DNA from: JBDSKH01 sp035556655
Lineage (GTDB): Bacteria > Actinomycetota > Actinomycetes > Actinomycetales > Microbacteriaceae
Reading direction: 5' to 3'
Assembly: GCA_035556655.1 (NCBI GenBank)
Contig: DATMFW010000024.1
Span: 1 to 64,000, forward strand
DNA length: 64,000 nt
Shown: positions 43,606 to 52,158 of the stretch, one piece after another
How the letters are laid out: every line of letters begins with the position of its first letter
How positions within the stretch are numbered: the stretch's first letter is position 1
Translations under genes and position numbers: made by a program
The notes under the pieces: generated by a model
What the model was told of the DNA's origin: nothing
The model's database searches: none
Seen by the model: the letters and a program-made list of their open reading frames with translations, nothing else

Positions 43606-43638
43606 GGCTGGGCGGTGCGTGATTCGCACCGCCCAGCC
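43606..43638 (+). terminator. perfect 14-bp hairpin between binding-protein and permease genes
   Basis: GGCTGGGCGGTGCG-TGATT-CGCACCGCCCAGCC. No U-run follows. It probably protects the upstream mRNA or partly terminates transcription, raising binding protein over permease. Confidence 0.75.
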
Positions 43639-43702
43639 ACCTGGCGCCCGTCGCCCTAGGAAGACTCCGGGGCACGATTCGCACTCTACTCGGAGACCTT
43701 CG

Positions 43703-44629
43703 ATGACTCTCGTGTTGCGCAGGCCTCGCCGCGGCAGCAGACGGCGTGAGGAACTGCTGCCGTTCCTGCTGCTGATCCCCGCCGCGATCGTCGTCCTCGC
43801 GCTCACCGCGTGGCCGCTGATCCAGCTGCTCGTCATGTCGATGCAGGAGTTCGGCCGGGCCCAGATCTTCGGTGCAGCACCCGACTGGATCTGGTTCGAG
43901 AACTACGCAGAGGTCCTCGGCGACAAGACCTTCTGGGTGGTGCTCGGCCGCAGCATCCTGTTCGCCCTGGTCAATGTCGTCACGACCATGCTGATCGGCA
44001 TCCTCATCGCGCTGCTGATGACGCGCCTGGGCCGCGCGTTCAAGCTCCTGGTCTCGGTCGGGCTGCTCCTGGCGTGGGCGATGCCCCCGATCACCGCCAC
44101 CGTGGTGTGGGGCTGGCTGTTCGACACCGACTCCGGGGTCGTCAACTACGTGCTGACCACGTTCCTCGGCCTGGACTTCGCCGGCCACAGCTGGCTGATC
44201 CAGCCCCTCAGCTTCTTCTTCGTCGCCACCGTGATCATCACCTGGCAATCGGTGCCCTTCGTGGCGTTCACGGTGTACGCCGGGCTGACCCAGGTGCCCA
44301 CCGAGGTGCTCGAGGCCGCGCAGCTCGACGGCTCCACCGGGTTCCAGCGCTTCCGGTTCGTGACCTTCCCGTTCATCCGCCCGGTGCTGCTGGTGCTGTT
44401 GCTGCTGCAGATCATCTGGGACATGCGGGTCTTCCCGCAGATCAAGGCGCTGCAGACGATCGGCGGCATCGCGGCCGACACCAACACCATCGGCCCGTAC
44501 ATCTACTCGGTGTCGATCGCCGGCGGCAATCTCGGAGTGGGCGGCGCGATCGCCGTGATCCTCGTCGTGGTGATGATGATCCTGTCGGCCTACTACATCC
44601 GCAGCACGATCAGGCAGGACGAGGCATGA
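43703..44629 (+). CDS. sugar ABC transporter permease (MalF type)
   Basis: 308 residues with six membrane helices. The EAA loop near residue 215 reads VPTEVLEAAQLDGSTGFQRFRFVTFPFIRP, the coupling site for the ATPase. It overlaps the second permease gene by four bases. No ATPase gene is present, so an MsiK-like shared ATPase must be supplied from elsewhere. Confidence 0.93.
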   Translation: MTLVLRRPRRGSRRREELLPFLLLIPAAIVVLALTAWPLIQLLVMSMQEFGRAQIFGAAPDWIWFENYAEVLGDKTFWVVLGRSILFALVNVVTTMLIGILIALLMTRLGRAFKLLVSVGLLLAWAMPPITATVVWGWLFDTDSGVVNYVLTTFLGLDFAGHSWLIQPLSFFFVATVIITWQSVPFVAFTVYAGLTQVPTEVLEAAQLDGSTGFQRFRFVTFPFIRPVLLVLLLLQIIWDMRVFPQIKALQTIGGIAADTNTIGPYIYSVSIAGGNLGVGGAIAVILVVVMMILSAYYIRSTIRQDEA

Positions 44630-45477
44630 CCGCGCGCACCCCCCTTCCGTTGCGGATCCTGTTCGGCGCGTTCGCCATCGTCGTGTTCGTCTTCTCGGTA
44701 TTTCCCGTCTACTGGATGCTGAACTCGGCGCTGCTGCCGACGAGCGCCGTGCGCGACTCGACCCCGCACTTCTGGCCAGACGAGTTCACCCTGAAGAACT
44801 TCATCACCGTCATCACCGAGCCCTCCGGCAGCATCGAGTTCCTGCCGGCACTCGGCACCTCGTTGCTGGTGACCCTCAGCACGGTGGTGCTGGCTCTGCT
44901 GTTCGCCTTCTTCGCCGCGCTCGCGCTGACGCGGTTCCGGTTCCGCAGCCGCCGGACTCTCGTGGTGCTGTTGCTGGTGGCCCAGATGATCCCGGCCGAG
45001 GCGATGATCGTGTCGATCTTCCGGGTGCTCGACGGCTGGGCGCTGATCAACACCGTGGTCGGGCTGACCCTCGTCTACCTGGCCACCGTGCTGCCGTTCA
45101 CGATCTGGACGCTGCGCGGATTCGTCCACGGCATCCCGATCGAGCTCGAGGAGGCGGCGATGGTCGACGGCTGCTCGCGGATGGGCGCGTTCTTCCGGGT
45201 CACTCTGCCGCTGCTCGGTCCGGGGCTGACCGCGACCGGCGTGTTCGCGTTCATCCAGGCCTGGAACGAGTTCACGTTCGCGCTGGTCATCATGAACAAG
45301 CCCGACACCCGCACGTTGCCGGTCTGGCTGAACGCCTTCGTGCAGGCCACGAAGGCCACCGACTGGGCGGCGATCATGGCCGGGTCGACCCTGATGGCGA
45401 TCCCGGTGATCATCTTCTTCCTGGTCGTGCAGGGGCGGATGGCCTCGGGCGTCGCGGCGGGGGCGGTGAAGGGATGA
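44626..45477 (+). CDS. sugar ABC transporter permease (MalG type)
   Basis: 283 residues, six membrane helices, EAA loop IPIELEEAAMVDGCSRMGAFFRVTLPLLGPG near 170-200 and the conserved WNEFTFALVIM near 220. It forms the translocation pore with the upstream permease. It overlaps both neighbours by four bases. Confidence 0.93.
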   Translation: MTARTPLPLRILFGAFAIVVFVFSVFPVYWMLNSALLPTSAVRDSTPHFWPDEFTLKNFITVITEPSGSIEFLPALGTSLLVTLSTVVLALLFAFFAALALTRFRFRSRRTLVVLLLVAQMIPAEAMIVSIFRVLDGWALINTVVGLTLVYLATVLPFTIWTLRGFVHGIPIELEEAAMVDGCSRMGAFFRVTLPLLGPGLTATGVFAFIQAWNEFTFALVIMNKPDTRTLPVWLNAFVQATKATDWAAIMAGSTLMAIPVIIFFLVVQGRMASGVAAGAVKG

Positions 45478-46874
45478 CCGAGCCCGCCGCGGTGCTCATG
45501 CCCGGATTCGTGGGCACCACCCTGCCCGCATGGCTCGAGGCGCGCTTGCGCGACGGGCTCGGCGGCGTCTGCCTGTTCGGCGAGAACATCGAGAGCCCGG
45601 CCCAGGTGCGCGCCATGACCGATGCGATCCGGGCCGCCAACCCCCTCGCCCTCATCGCCATCGACGAGGAGGGCGGCGACGTCACCCGCCTGCACGACCG
45701 CACCGGTTCGCCCTACCCGGGCAACGCCCTGCTCGGGCGCATCGACGACCACGACCTGACCGCGCTGGTCGGCCGGACGGTCGCGCGGGAACTGCGCGCG
45801 GTCGGTGTCAACCTCAACTTCGCGCCGGATGCGGACATCAACTCCAACCCCGACAACCCGGTCATCGGGGTGCGCAGCTTCGGCACCGACGCCGAACGCG
45901 TCGCGGCTCACGTCGCCACCTGGACCGCGGCGCACGAGCGCGAGGGCGTCGCGGTGAGCGCCAAGCACTTCCCCGGGCACGGTGACACGGCGCAGGACTC
46001 GCACCTCGCCCTCCCCGTGGTCAACCTGCCCTCGGGCGCGCTGCACGAGCGGGAGCTCCGACCGTTCGTCGCCGCGAGCCAGGCCGGCGCGCGCACCATC
46101 ATGACCTCGCACGTGCTGCTGCCGCAGCTCGACGCCGACCGGCCCGCGACGTTCTCCCCGGCGATCCTGCAGGGGGTGCTGCGCGGTGAGCTCGGGTTCG
46201 ACGGGGTGATCGTGTCGGACGCCCTCGACATGGTCGGCGCGAGCGGTGAGATCGGCATCCCCGCTGCCGCGGTTCGCGCCATCGGGGCGGGGTGCGACCT
46301 GCTCTGCATCGGTACCCGGAACACCGACGAGCAGGTCGGGCAGATCATGGCCGCGCTCGGCGACGCCGTCTCGGCGGGTGTGCTTCCCGCAGAGCGGCTC
46401 GCTGATGCCGTCGCCCGCAACCGGGTGCTCGCCGAGGGGCTCGCGGCTCCCACGCCGCTCGATGCGGCCGAGGTGCCGTCGTTCGACCTCGATCGCGCGA
46501 TCGCCGCGTTCGACGTCGCGGATGACGTCGTGCTCGAGCCCGACGCCGTCATCCTGACCCTCGAGACGGCGGCCAACATCGCCGTCGGCGACTCGCCGTG
46601 GGGTCCCGCCGCCGCCGGAGCGGCGACGACTCCGGTGTTCGCGCCCGACGAGATCGAGGTCACCGGGGTCTCCGCGGTGATCGTCGGCAAGGCCAACCAT
46701 CTGCACGAGTGGACCCGCGCCGCCATCGACCGCGCCCGTGAACAGAACCCGTCGGTGGTCGTCGTCGACATGGGCTGGCCCTCGCCCGACCGCGCCTACG
46801 CCGACATCGCCACCTTCGGGGCGTCGCGGTATGCCGGCGAAGCGCTCCTGCGCCTGATGGGACGCACCCGATGA
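45474..46874 (+). CDS. glycoside hydrolase family 3, beta-N-acetylhexosaminidase-like
   Basis: 466 residues without a signal peptide, so cytoplasmic. GH3 features: IAIDEEGGDVTRLHD near 62-76, KHFPGHGDTAQDSHLALPVV near 164-183 with the NagZ-type His-containing loop, and nucleophile aspartate in GVIVSDALDM near 248. NagZ-like enzymes release GlcNAc. Between the importer and a GlcNAc kinase-like gene, it most likely splits imported chitobiose or muropeptide sugars. The C-terminal ~100 residues are an additional GH3_C-like domain. Confidence 0.9.
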   Translation: MTEPAAVLMPGFVGTTLPAWLEARLRDGLGGVCLFGENIESPAQVRAMTDAIRAANPLALIAIDEEGGDVTRLHDRTGSPYPGNALLGRIDDHDLTALVGRTVARELRAVGVNLNFAPDADINSNPDNPVIGVRSFGTDAERVAAHVATWTAAHEREGVAVSAKHFPGHGDTAQDSHLALPVVNLPSGALHERELRPFVAASQAGARTIMTSHVLLPQLDADRPATFSPAILQGVLRGELGFDGVIVSDALDMVGASGEIGIPAAAVRAIGAGCDLLCIGTRNTDEQVGQIMAALGDAVSAGVLPAERLADAVARNRVLAEGLAAPTPLDAAEVPSFDLDRAIAAFDVADDVVLEPDAVILTLETAANIAVGDSPWGPAAAGAATTPVFAPDEIEVTGVSAVIVGKANHLHEWTRAAIDRAREQNPSVVVVDMGWPSPDRAYADIATFGASRYAGEALLRLMGRTR

Positions 46875-47812
46875 CGGCGCTGCGGGTGGGGATCGACATC
46901 GGCGGCACCAAGACCGATGCCGTCGCGATCGACGATGCCGGGCGGGTCGTGCACCAGGTGCACCTCGCGACCGGCTTCGGCGACGCCGCGGTGCTGGCGT
47001 CGGCGGTGGCTGCGGTCGAGGGCCTCGCCGAGGCGGCCGGCGACCGCGGGTTCACCTCGATCGGCGTCGGGGTGCCCGGGGCGGTCGACGTCTCCACCGG
47101 GCGGGTCGAGCACGCCGTGAACCTCGGGCTGACCGGACTCGACCTCGGCGGTGAGCTGAGCCGGCGGCTCGGGCGTCCCGTGCGGGTCGAGAACGATGTC
47201 AACGCCGCGGCCCTCGGAGCCTTCGCAAGCCTCGGGCTGCAGGCCGGCCAGTCGATGGCCTACCTCAACCTCGGGACCGGCCTGGCGGCCGGGCTCGTGC
47301 TGGGCGGCCGGCTCTGGCGGGGCTCGCGCGGGGTCGCGGGCGAGATCGGGCACATCCCGGTCGACCCGGCCGGGCCGCTCTGCCCGTGCGGGCAACGCGG
47401 TTGCCTCGAACTCATGGCGTCGGGTTCGGCGATCGCCCGGCAATGGCCGACCGGCCAGCCCAAGCCGGTCCGTGCGCTGTTCGCGGCGGCGGATGCGGGG
47501 GATCCGCTCGCCGTCGCGGTGCGTTCCCGGCTGATCGACAACATCGCCGCAGCGGTGCGTCTGCTCGTGCTGACCGTCGACGTCGACGATGTCGTGATCG
47601 GCGGAGGGTTGTCCTCCCTCGGCGAGGTGCTGCTGGGCGAGGTCCGGGCCGTGCTCGGGCGCTGGGCCGACGGCTCGGAGTTCCTGATGTCGCTCGAACT
47701 GCCGGATCGTGTCGACCTCGTCCCGGCCGGCGCCCATGCCGCCGCCGTGGGTGCCGCGCTCGTGGGAGTATCGGTGGTCGAGCCTGTCGAGACCCGAGTG
47801 GAGACTTCCTGA
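46871..47812 (+). CDS. ROK-family sugar kinase (probable N-acetylglucosamine kinase)
   Basis: 313 residues. ATP-binding GIDIGGTKTDAVAID at 8-22, ENDVNAAALGA with the catalytic Asp near 107, and zinc motif GEIGHIPVDPAGPLCPCGQRGCLE near 157-180. Its place between the hexosaminidase gene and nagB suggests GlcNAc as substrate, though glucose or ManNAc kinases look alike. The last ~13 residues, including VVEPVETR, are encoded by a palindromic repeat. The stop shares one base with the nagB ATG. Confidence 0.87.
   Translation: MTALRVGIDIGGTKTDAVAIDDAGRVVHQVHLATGFGDAAVLASAVAAVEGLAEAAGDRGFTSIGVGVPGAVDVSTGRVEHAVNLGLTGLDLGGELSRRLGRPVRVENDVNAAALGAFASLGLQAGQSMAYLNLGTGLAAGLVLGGRLWRGSRGVAGEIGHIPVDPAGPLCPCGQRGCLELMASGSAIARQWPTGQPKPVRALFAAADAGDPLAVAVRSRLIDNIAAAVRLLVLTVDVDDVVIGGGLSSLGEVLLGEVRAVLGRWADGSEFLMSLELPDRVDLVPAGAHAAAVGAALVGVSVVEPVETRVETS
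47771..47794. repeat. palindromic repeat inside the kinase 3' coding end
   Basis: GGTGGTCGAGCCTGTCGAGACC (from 47773) is a palindromic repeat of the GGTCGAG...CTCGAC type; in frame it reads VVEPVET. It lies within the last 14 codons of the ROK kinase gene. Confidence 0.65.
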
Positions 47813-48582
47813 TGGCCGAGGTCGTGATCGTCGAGAACGCCGACGCCGGGGGCGAGATCGCCGCGGAGCAGATCGCGCGTCTCGTCGCCCGCAAACCGGA
47901 TGCCGTGCTGGGACTGGCCACTGGATCCACCCCGCTTCCCGTGTGGAAGGCGCTGGTCGCGCGCTCGCTCGACCTGGGGCGGGTGCGCGGCTTCGCGCTC
48001 GATGAGTACATCGGCCTGCCCGCCGGGCATCCCGAGAGCTATCGCGCCGTCATCACACGCGAGGTCGTCGAGCCACTCGGGCTCGACCCGGCGCTGGTCC
48101 GGGTGCCGGGGGACGACGGCGGGCCGACCGAGGGGGCCGGGGAGCGGTACGAGCGGGACATCGCCGCCGCCGGCGGGGTCGACCTGCAGGTGCTCGGCAT
48201 CGGCCGCACCGGCCACATCGGGTTCAACGAACCCGGGTCCTCGCTGGTGTCGCGCACCCGCGTGAAGTCGCTCACCGAGCAGACCCGCGCCGACAACGCG
48301 CGGTTCTTCGACTCGCTCGACGATGTGCCCCGGCACTGTCTGACTCAGGGGCTGGGGACGATCCTCGATGCGCGGCATCTGGTGCTGCTGGCGTTCGGCG
48401 AGGCGAAGGCCGAGGCGGTCGCGGGAGCGGTCGAGGGCCCGGTGAGCGCGTCGCTTCCGGGGTCGGCGATCCAGTTGCATCCCCTGGTCACGGTGATCGT
48501 CGACGAGGCCGCGGCGTCGAGGCTGGCGTACGCGGAGTACTACCGCTTCGCCTGGGACGAGCGCCTCGAGTTCGAGCGCTGA
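47812..48582 (+). CDS. nagB: glucosamine-6-phosphate deaminase
   Basis: 256 residues. LGLATGSTPLPVWKALV near 34-50, FALDEYIGLPAGHPESY near 62-78 with the catalytic Asp, and GIGRTGHIGFNEPGSSL near 126-142 with the ring-opening His are NagB hallmarks. It converts GlcN-6-P to fructose-6-phosphate and ammonia. It ends the plus-strand amino-sugar operon; a cluster of palindromic repeats separates it from convergent nagA. Confidence 0.95.
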   Translation: MAEVVIVENADAGGEIAAEQIARLVARKPDAVLGLATGSTPLPVWKALVARSLDLGRVRGFALDEYIGLPAGHPESYRAVITREVVEPLGLDPALVRVPGDDGGPTEGAGERYERDIAAAGGVDLQVLGIGRTGHIGFNEPGSSLVSRTRVKSLTEQTRADNARFFDSLDDVPRHCLTQGLGTILDARHLVLLAFGEAKAEAVAGAVEGPVSASLPGSAIQLHPLVTVIVDEAAASRLAYAEYYRFAWDERLEFER

Positions 48583-48590
48583 GCGGTACT

Positions 48591-48839
48591 GAGCCGATCG
48601 AGTAGCCCGCGCAGCGGGCGTGTCGAGATCTGCGGGGGGTCTCGACACGCGACCTGCGGTCGCTACTCGACCAGCTCTCCCGACTGAGCCGATCGAGTAG
48701 CCCGCGCAGCGGGCGTGTCGAGATCTGCGGTCGCTACCGACCAGCTCTCCTGGTGAGCCGATCGAGTAGCCCGCGGAGCGGGCGTGTCGAGATCTGCGGG
48801 GGGTCTCGACACGCGCCTGCGGCGCTACTCGACCACCGG
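48591..48839. repeat. cluster of paired palindromic repeats, three tandem units
   Basis: Each unit is a forward palindrome (GAGCCGATCGAGTAGC ... GTGTCGAGATC) followed by an inverted one (GGTCTCGACACGCG ... CTACTCGACCAGCTCTCC). Unit 1 is 48591-48680, unit 2 is 48686-48750 and has lost the middle of the pair, unit 3 is 48756-48839. They fill the convergent nagB-nagA gap and can fold into long hairpins. Confidence 0.85.
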
Positions 48840-48846
48840 TGCAGCG

Positions 48847-49986
48847 CTAGGCGACCAGCGGGGCGCCCGCGGCCCAGACCGCCTGCACGTGCAGGGTCTC
48901 GTCGAGCACGACGACGTCGGCCGCGTACCCTGCGGCGAGCAGCCCGAACCGGTCGCCGAGTCCGAGCGCGCGCGCCGGGATCGAGGTCAGCGACGCGATC
49001 GCCTGCGTGACCGGGACTCCGACCCGGTTCACCGCCATCCGCAGTGCCGCGTCCTGGGTGAGGGTCGACCCTGCGATCGTCGAGGTCCCCGACAGCACCG
49101 CGAGGCCGTCGCGCACGGTCACGTTGAGTCCGCCGACCCGGTAGTCGCCGTCCCGGGCCGCGGCCGCCGCCATCGAGTCGGTGATCAGGGCGATGCGGTC
49201 GGGGGCGGCGCGGAACAGCACCTCGGCGACATCCGGATGCACGTGGTGGCCGTCGAGCACGAGTTCGAGCGTGATGCGCGGGTCGTCGAGCGCCGCCACC
49301 ACGGGACCCGGCTCGCGGTGATGGATGCCGTTCATGCCGTTGAAGGCATGGGTGAGGATGCGCGCGCCGGCATCGAAGGCCTCGCGCGTCAGTTCGAGAC
49401 CCGCCTCGGTGTGACCGACCGCGACGACGACTCCGGCGTCGGTGAGCGTGCGGATGGCGTCGAGCCCTCCGGTCAGCTCGGGGGCGATGGTGATCTGGCG
49501 CATCGTGCCCGCCGCCGCGGCGAGCAACTCGTCGAGGTCGAGCGGGTCGGGGTCGCGCAGCAGCGCGGGGTCGTGGGCGCCGCGCTTGCCGTGCGCGAGG
49601 AACGGTCCCTCGAGGTGCGAGCCGAGCACGAGCGGGTCGCGACGGGTCAGCTCGGCCACCTCGGCGAGGCGTTCGCGCTGCTCGGCCAGCGGGTTGGTGA
49701 CGATGCTGACCACCGCACGCGTGGTGCCGTGAGCCCGGTGGGTCGCCAGTGCGGCGGCGAGCTCGTCGCCGCCGTCGTCGTACCCGTGGCCGCCGGCACC
49801 GTGTCCGTGGAGGTCGAGGAAGCCGGGCGCGATCGTCGCGCCGTGCAGGTCGATGGTCTCGTCCGCATCCGGGGCCGAGCCCGAGCCCGCCGCCTCGATG
49901 ACGTCCCCGCGGAACAGCACCCAGGCATCCGGGATCTCGCCGCGCTCGTCGATCGCGGTGGCTCCGTGCAGCAGGGTCGTGGTCAT
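48847..49986 (-). CDS. nagA: N-acetylglucosamine-6-phosphate deacetylase
   Basis: 379 residues. An amidohydrolase with APGFLDLHGHGAGGHGYDD near 52-70, GSHLEGPFLAHGKRGAH near 122 (metal-binding Glu), AVGHTEAG and THAFNGMNGIHHREPG (metal His residues) and ITDSMAAAA with the catalytic Asp. It removes acetate from GlcNAc-6-P to give the NagB substrate. It overlaps the upstream purU gene by four bases (ATGA), so the two are coupled. Confidence 0.95.
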   Translation of the reverse strand: MTTTLLHGATAIDERGEIPDAWVLFRGDVIEAAGSGSAPDADETIDLHGATIAPGFLDLHGHGAGGHGYDDGGDELAAALATHRAHGTTRAVVSIVTNPLAEQRERLAEVAELTRRDPLVLGSHLEGPFLAHGKRGAHDPALLRDPDPLDLDELLAAAAGTMRQITIAPELTGGLDAIRTLTDAGVVVAVGHTEAGLELTREAFDAGARILTHAFNGMNGIHHREPGPVVAALDDPRITLELVLDGHHVHPDVAEVLFRAAPDRIALITDSMAAAAARDGDYRVGGLNVTVRDGLAVLSGTSTIAGSTLTQDAALRMAVNRVGVPVTQAIASLTSIPARALGLGDRFGLLAAGYAADVVVLDETLHVQAVWAAGAPLVA

Positions 49987-50840
49987 GTGAAGATGATCGT
50001 CCTCGCTCCGTCGAGCAGCACCCGGTCTTCTGCGAACCAGCGGACCGCCTGGGTGAGCGTGCGCGACTCCTCGTCCTGGCCGATCGACATGAGCTCGGCC
50101 GGGGTGCGGGTGTGGTCGACCCGCACGATGTTCTGCTCGATGATGGGGCCCTCGTCGAGGTCGGTCGTGACGAAGTGCGCGGTGGCCCCGATGATCTTCA
50201 CCCCGCGGGCGTGGGCCTGCTTGTAGGGATTGGCGCCCTTGAACCCGGGCAGGAACGAGTGGTGGATGTTGATGATGCGCCCCGCGAGCGCCTCGCACAG
50301 CCCCGGCGAGAGGATCTGCATGTACCGGGCGAGCACGACGAGCTCGATCTCGTGCTCGTCGACAGCGTCGAGAACGCGGCGCTCGAACGCCGCCTTCTGC
50401 TCGGCACCGGTGACCGGGTGGGCCTCGAACGGCACCCCGTAGAACGCAGCCAGCTCGGCGAGGTCGGGGTGGTTGGCGAGCACCAGCGGGATCTCCACCG
50501 GCACCTGCCCCGCACGCTGGCGGAACAGCAGATCGTTGAGGCAGTGCGCCGCCTTCGACACCAGGACGAGCGTGCGCAGCGGACGCCCGACGATGTCGAG
50601 CTGCCAGGTCATGCCGTACCTCTCGGTGACGGGCTGCAGCGCCGCCTCGAAGCGCTCCCGGTCGGCGGCGGTCTCGACCTGCAGCCGCATGAAGAAGGTC
50701 CCGGTGTCGTCGCTGGAGAACTGCTGCGACTCGGTGATGTTGCCCTCGGCTTCGACGATCGCGCCGCTCACCGCGTGCACGATCCCCGGCCGGTCCGGGC
50801 AGACCAGCGTCAGGATCCAGTGCGTGGAATCCGCGCTCAC
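49983..50840 (-). CDS. purU: formyltetrahydrofolate deformylase
   Basis: 285 residues. An N-terminal ACT domain (WILTLVCPDRPGIVHAVSGAIVEAEGNITESQQFS) is followed by a formyltransferase-fold hydrolase domain with LVLANHPDLAELA, VVLARYMQILSP, INIHHSFLPGFKGANPYKQA and TTDLDEGPIIEQ. It releases formate from 10-formyl-THF and balances one-carbon pools. GTG start with TAACGT six bases upstream, so probably leaderless. It is cotranscribed with nagA. Confidence 0.95.
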   Translation of the reverse strand: MSADSTHWILTLVCPDRPGIVHAVSGAIVEAEGNITESQQFSSDDTGTFFMRLQVETAADRERFEAALQPVTERYGMTWQLDIVGRPLRTLVLVSKAAHCLNDLLFRQRAGQVPVEIPLVLANHPDLAELAAFYGVPFEAHPVTGAEQKAAFERRVLDAVDEHEIELVVLARYMQILSPGLCEALAGRIINIHHSFLPGFKGANPYKQAHARGVKIIGATAHFVTTDLDEGPIIEQNIVRVDHTRTPAELMSIGQDEESRTLTQAVRWFAEDRVLLDGARTIIFT

Positions 50841-50844
50841 CCGC

Positions 50845-50858
50845 TCACGTTATCGTGA
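50845..50858. promoter_or_regulatory. palindrome with overlapping divergent leaderless -10 boxes
   Basis: TCACG-TTAT-CGTGA. TAACGT (minus strand, 50852-50847) is six bases before the purU GTG and TATCGT (50851-50856) seven bases before the transporter ATG. The layout is the same as at 12913-12922, with a 23-base gap between start codons. Confidence 0.6.
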
Positions 50859-50863
50859 AGACG

Positions 50864-52069
50864 ATGACCGCCCCGACCGCTGCACCGCCCTTCCCGTTCT
50901 GGCGTCTGCTGGTGATCTCCGGCGCGATCTTCGTGGTCGTCACCAGCGAGTTCCTGCCGACCGGACTGCTGCCCGAGATGGCCGCGGAACTCGGCGTCTC
51001 GCAGTCGCAGATCGGGCTCCTGGTCACGATCTTCGCCGTCACGGTCGTGGTGACCGCGGTGCCGCTCACCTCGGTCACGACCCGCTTCCCGCGCAAGCCG
51101 CTGATGATCGTGGTGCTCGGCGTGTTCGTCGTCGCGATGGTGCTCGGTGCCGTGTCGCCGACCTACGAGGTGCTCGTGTTCTCGCGCATCCTGGCGGGGG
51201 CCGCCCACGGGCTGTTCTGGTCGGTCACCGGACCGTACGCCTCGCGCATGGTCCCGGCGAGCCAGCTCGCCCGGGCCGTCGCGGTGACCGCCGCCGGCGG
51301 GACGGCGGCCTTCATCTTCGGGGTGCCCTTCGGCACGGCGCTCGGCCACGCGGTCGGCTGGCGGCTCGCCTTCGCCGCCGTCGGCGGGATCGTGCTGGTG
51401 TTCCTGGCGCTGGTGGTCGTCTTCCTGCCCCCGGTGCAGCACCTGGTGCCGCTGGCGACCGGAGAGATCCTGGTGCCCGCCCGGCACGATCGCAGCGTGC
51501 CGGCGATCGTCATCGTCTGCGTCAGCGTCGCCCTGCTCGTCGCCGGGCAGAACACCCTGTCGACCTACATCGTGCCGTGGCTGATCGAGGTCGCCACCGT
51601 GGAGCCCGACGCGGTCAGCGGCATCCTCGTCATCAACGGTGTCGCGGGCGCGATCGGGCTCGTCGCCGCGGGTCTCGTCGGGGATCGCTGGCCGCGCGCC
51701 GCCGTCGCCGTGATGCTCGTCGGCGTCGCCCTCGGCGTCGCCGGTCTCGCCGTGTTCGGCGCCGGCTCGGTGCAGGGCGCCATCGCCGGCGGCGTGTTCT
51801 GGAGCGCGTTCTTCGGCGGCCTCCCGTCGCTCCTGCAGTCCCGGATGCTGCAGTCGGCTTCCCTGCGGCTGCGCGACACCGCATCGGCCTGGCTGACGAT
51901 CTCGTTCAACATCGCGATCGCCGGCGGGGCCCTCATCGGCGGCGTCATCCTCGACGGGCTCGGCGTCGCCGCCCTGCCCTGGGGCCTCGTGGTCGGGGTG
52001 GGTCTGGCGCTGGTCTTCGTGCTGCTGACGGACGGCAAGCGCGTCGCCGCCCGGACGCGACACGCCTAG
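50864..52069 (+). CDS. MFS transporter (DHA1-like drug/sugar efflux)
   Basis: 401 residues from ATG 50864; the GTG at 50855 is in frame but lies inside the -10 box. Twelve membrane segments. SEFLPTGLLPEMAAELGVSQSQIGLLVTIFA near 25-55 and TSVTTRFPRKPLMIVVLGVFV (motif A region) resemble the AraJ/PbuE/sugar-efflux branch. It is probably a proton-coupled exporter; substrate unknown. Confidence 0.87.
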   Translation: MTAPTAAPPFPFWRLLVISGAIFVVVTSEFLPTGLLPEMAAELGVSQSQIGLLVTIFAVTVVVTAVPLTSVTTRFPRKPLMIVVLGVFVVAMVLGAVSPTYEVLVFSRILAGAAHGLFWSVTGPYASRMVPASQLARAVAVTAAGGTAAFIFGVPFGTALGHAVGWRLAFAAVGGIVLVFLALVVVFLPPVQHLVPLATGEILVPARHDRSVPAIVIVCVSVALLVAGQNTLSTYIVPWLIEVATVEPDAVSGILVINGVAGAIGLVAAGLVGDRWPRAAVAVMLVGVALGVAGLAVFGAGSVQGAIAGGVFWSAFFGGLPSLLQSRMLQSASLRLRDTASAWLTISFNIAIAGGALIGGVILDGLGVAALPWGLVVGVGLALVFVLLTDGKRVAARTRHA

Positions 52070-52092
52070 GCGGGTCCGCACCGCATCCGGAT

Positions 52093-52108
52093 TTCGTTGC
52101 GTAACGAA
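52093..52108 (+). promoter_or_regulatory. inverted repeat upstream of the NCS1 permease operon
   Basis: TTCGTT-GCGT-AACGAA, about 40 bases before a TAGGTT -10 box (52146-52151) that sits seven bases before the permease ATG. It is in position for an operator near the -35 region. Confidence 0.45.
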
Positions 52109-52158
52109 GCAAATGCGGTTCGTGCGACGGGTTCGCCTCGGCTAGTAGGTTGTGGGGC

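Noticed and set aside
48591..48839. CRISPR-like spacing of the repeat cluster
   Set aside because: The units are palindrome pairs separated by 4-5 bases, with no unique spacers of constant length and no cas genes.
48753..50226. Plus-strand open frames starting in the palindromic repeats and running over nagA
   Set aside because: They are antisense to nagA and begin inside repeat DNA; no recognisable protein.
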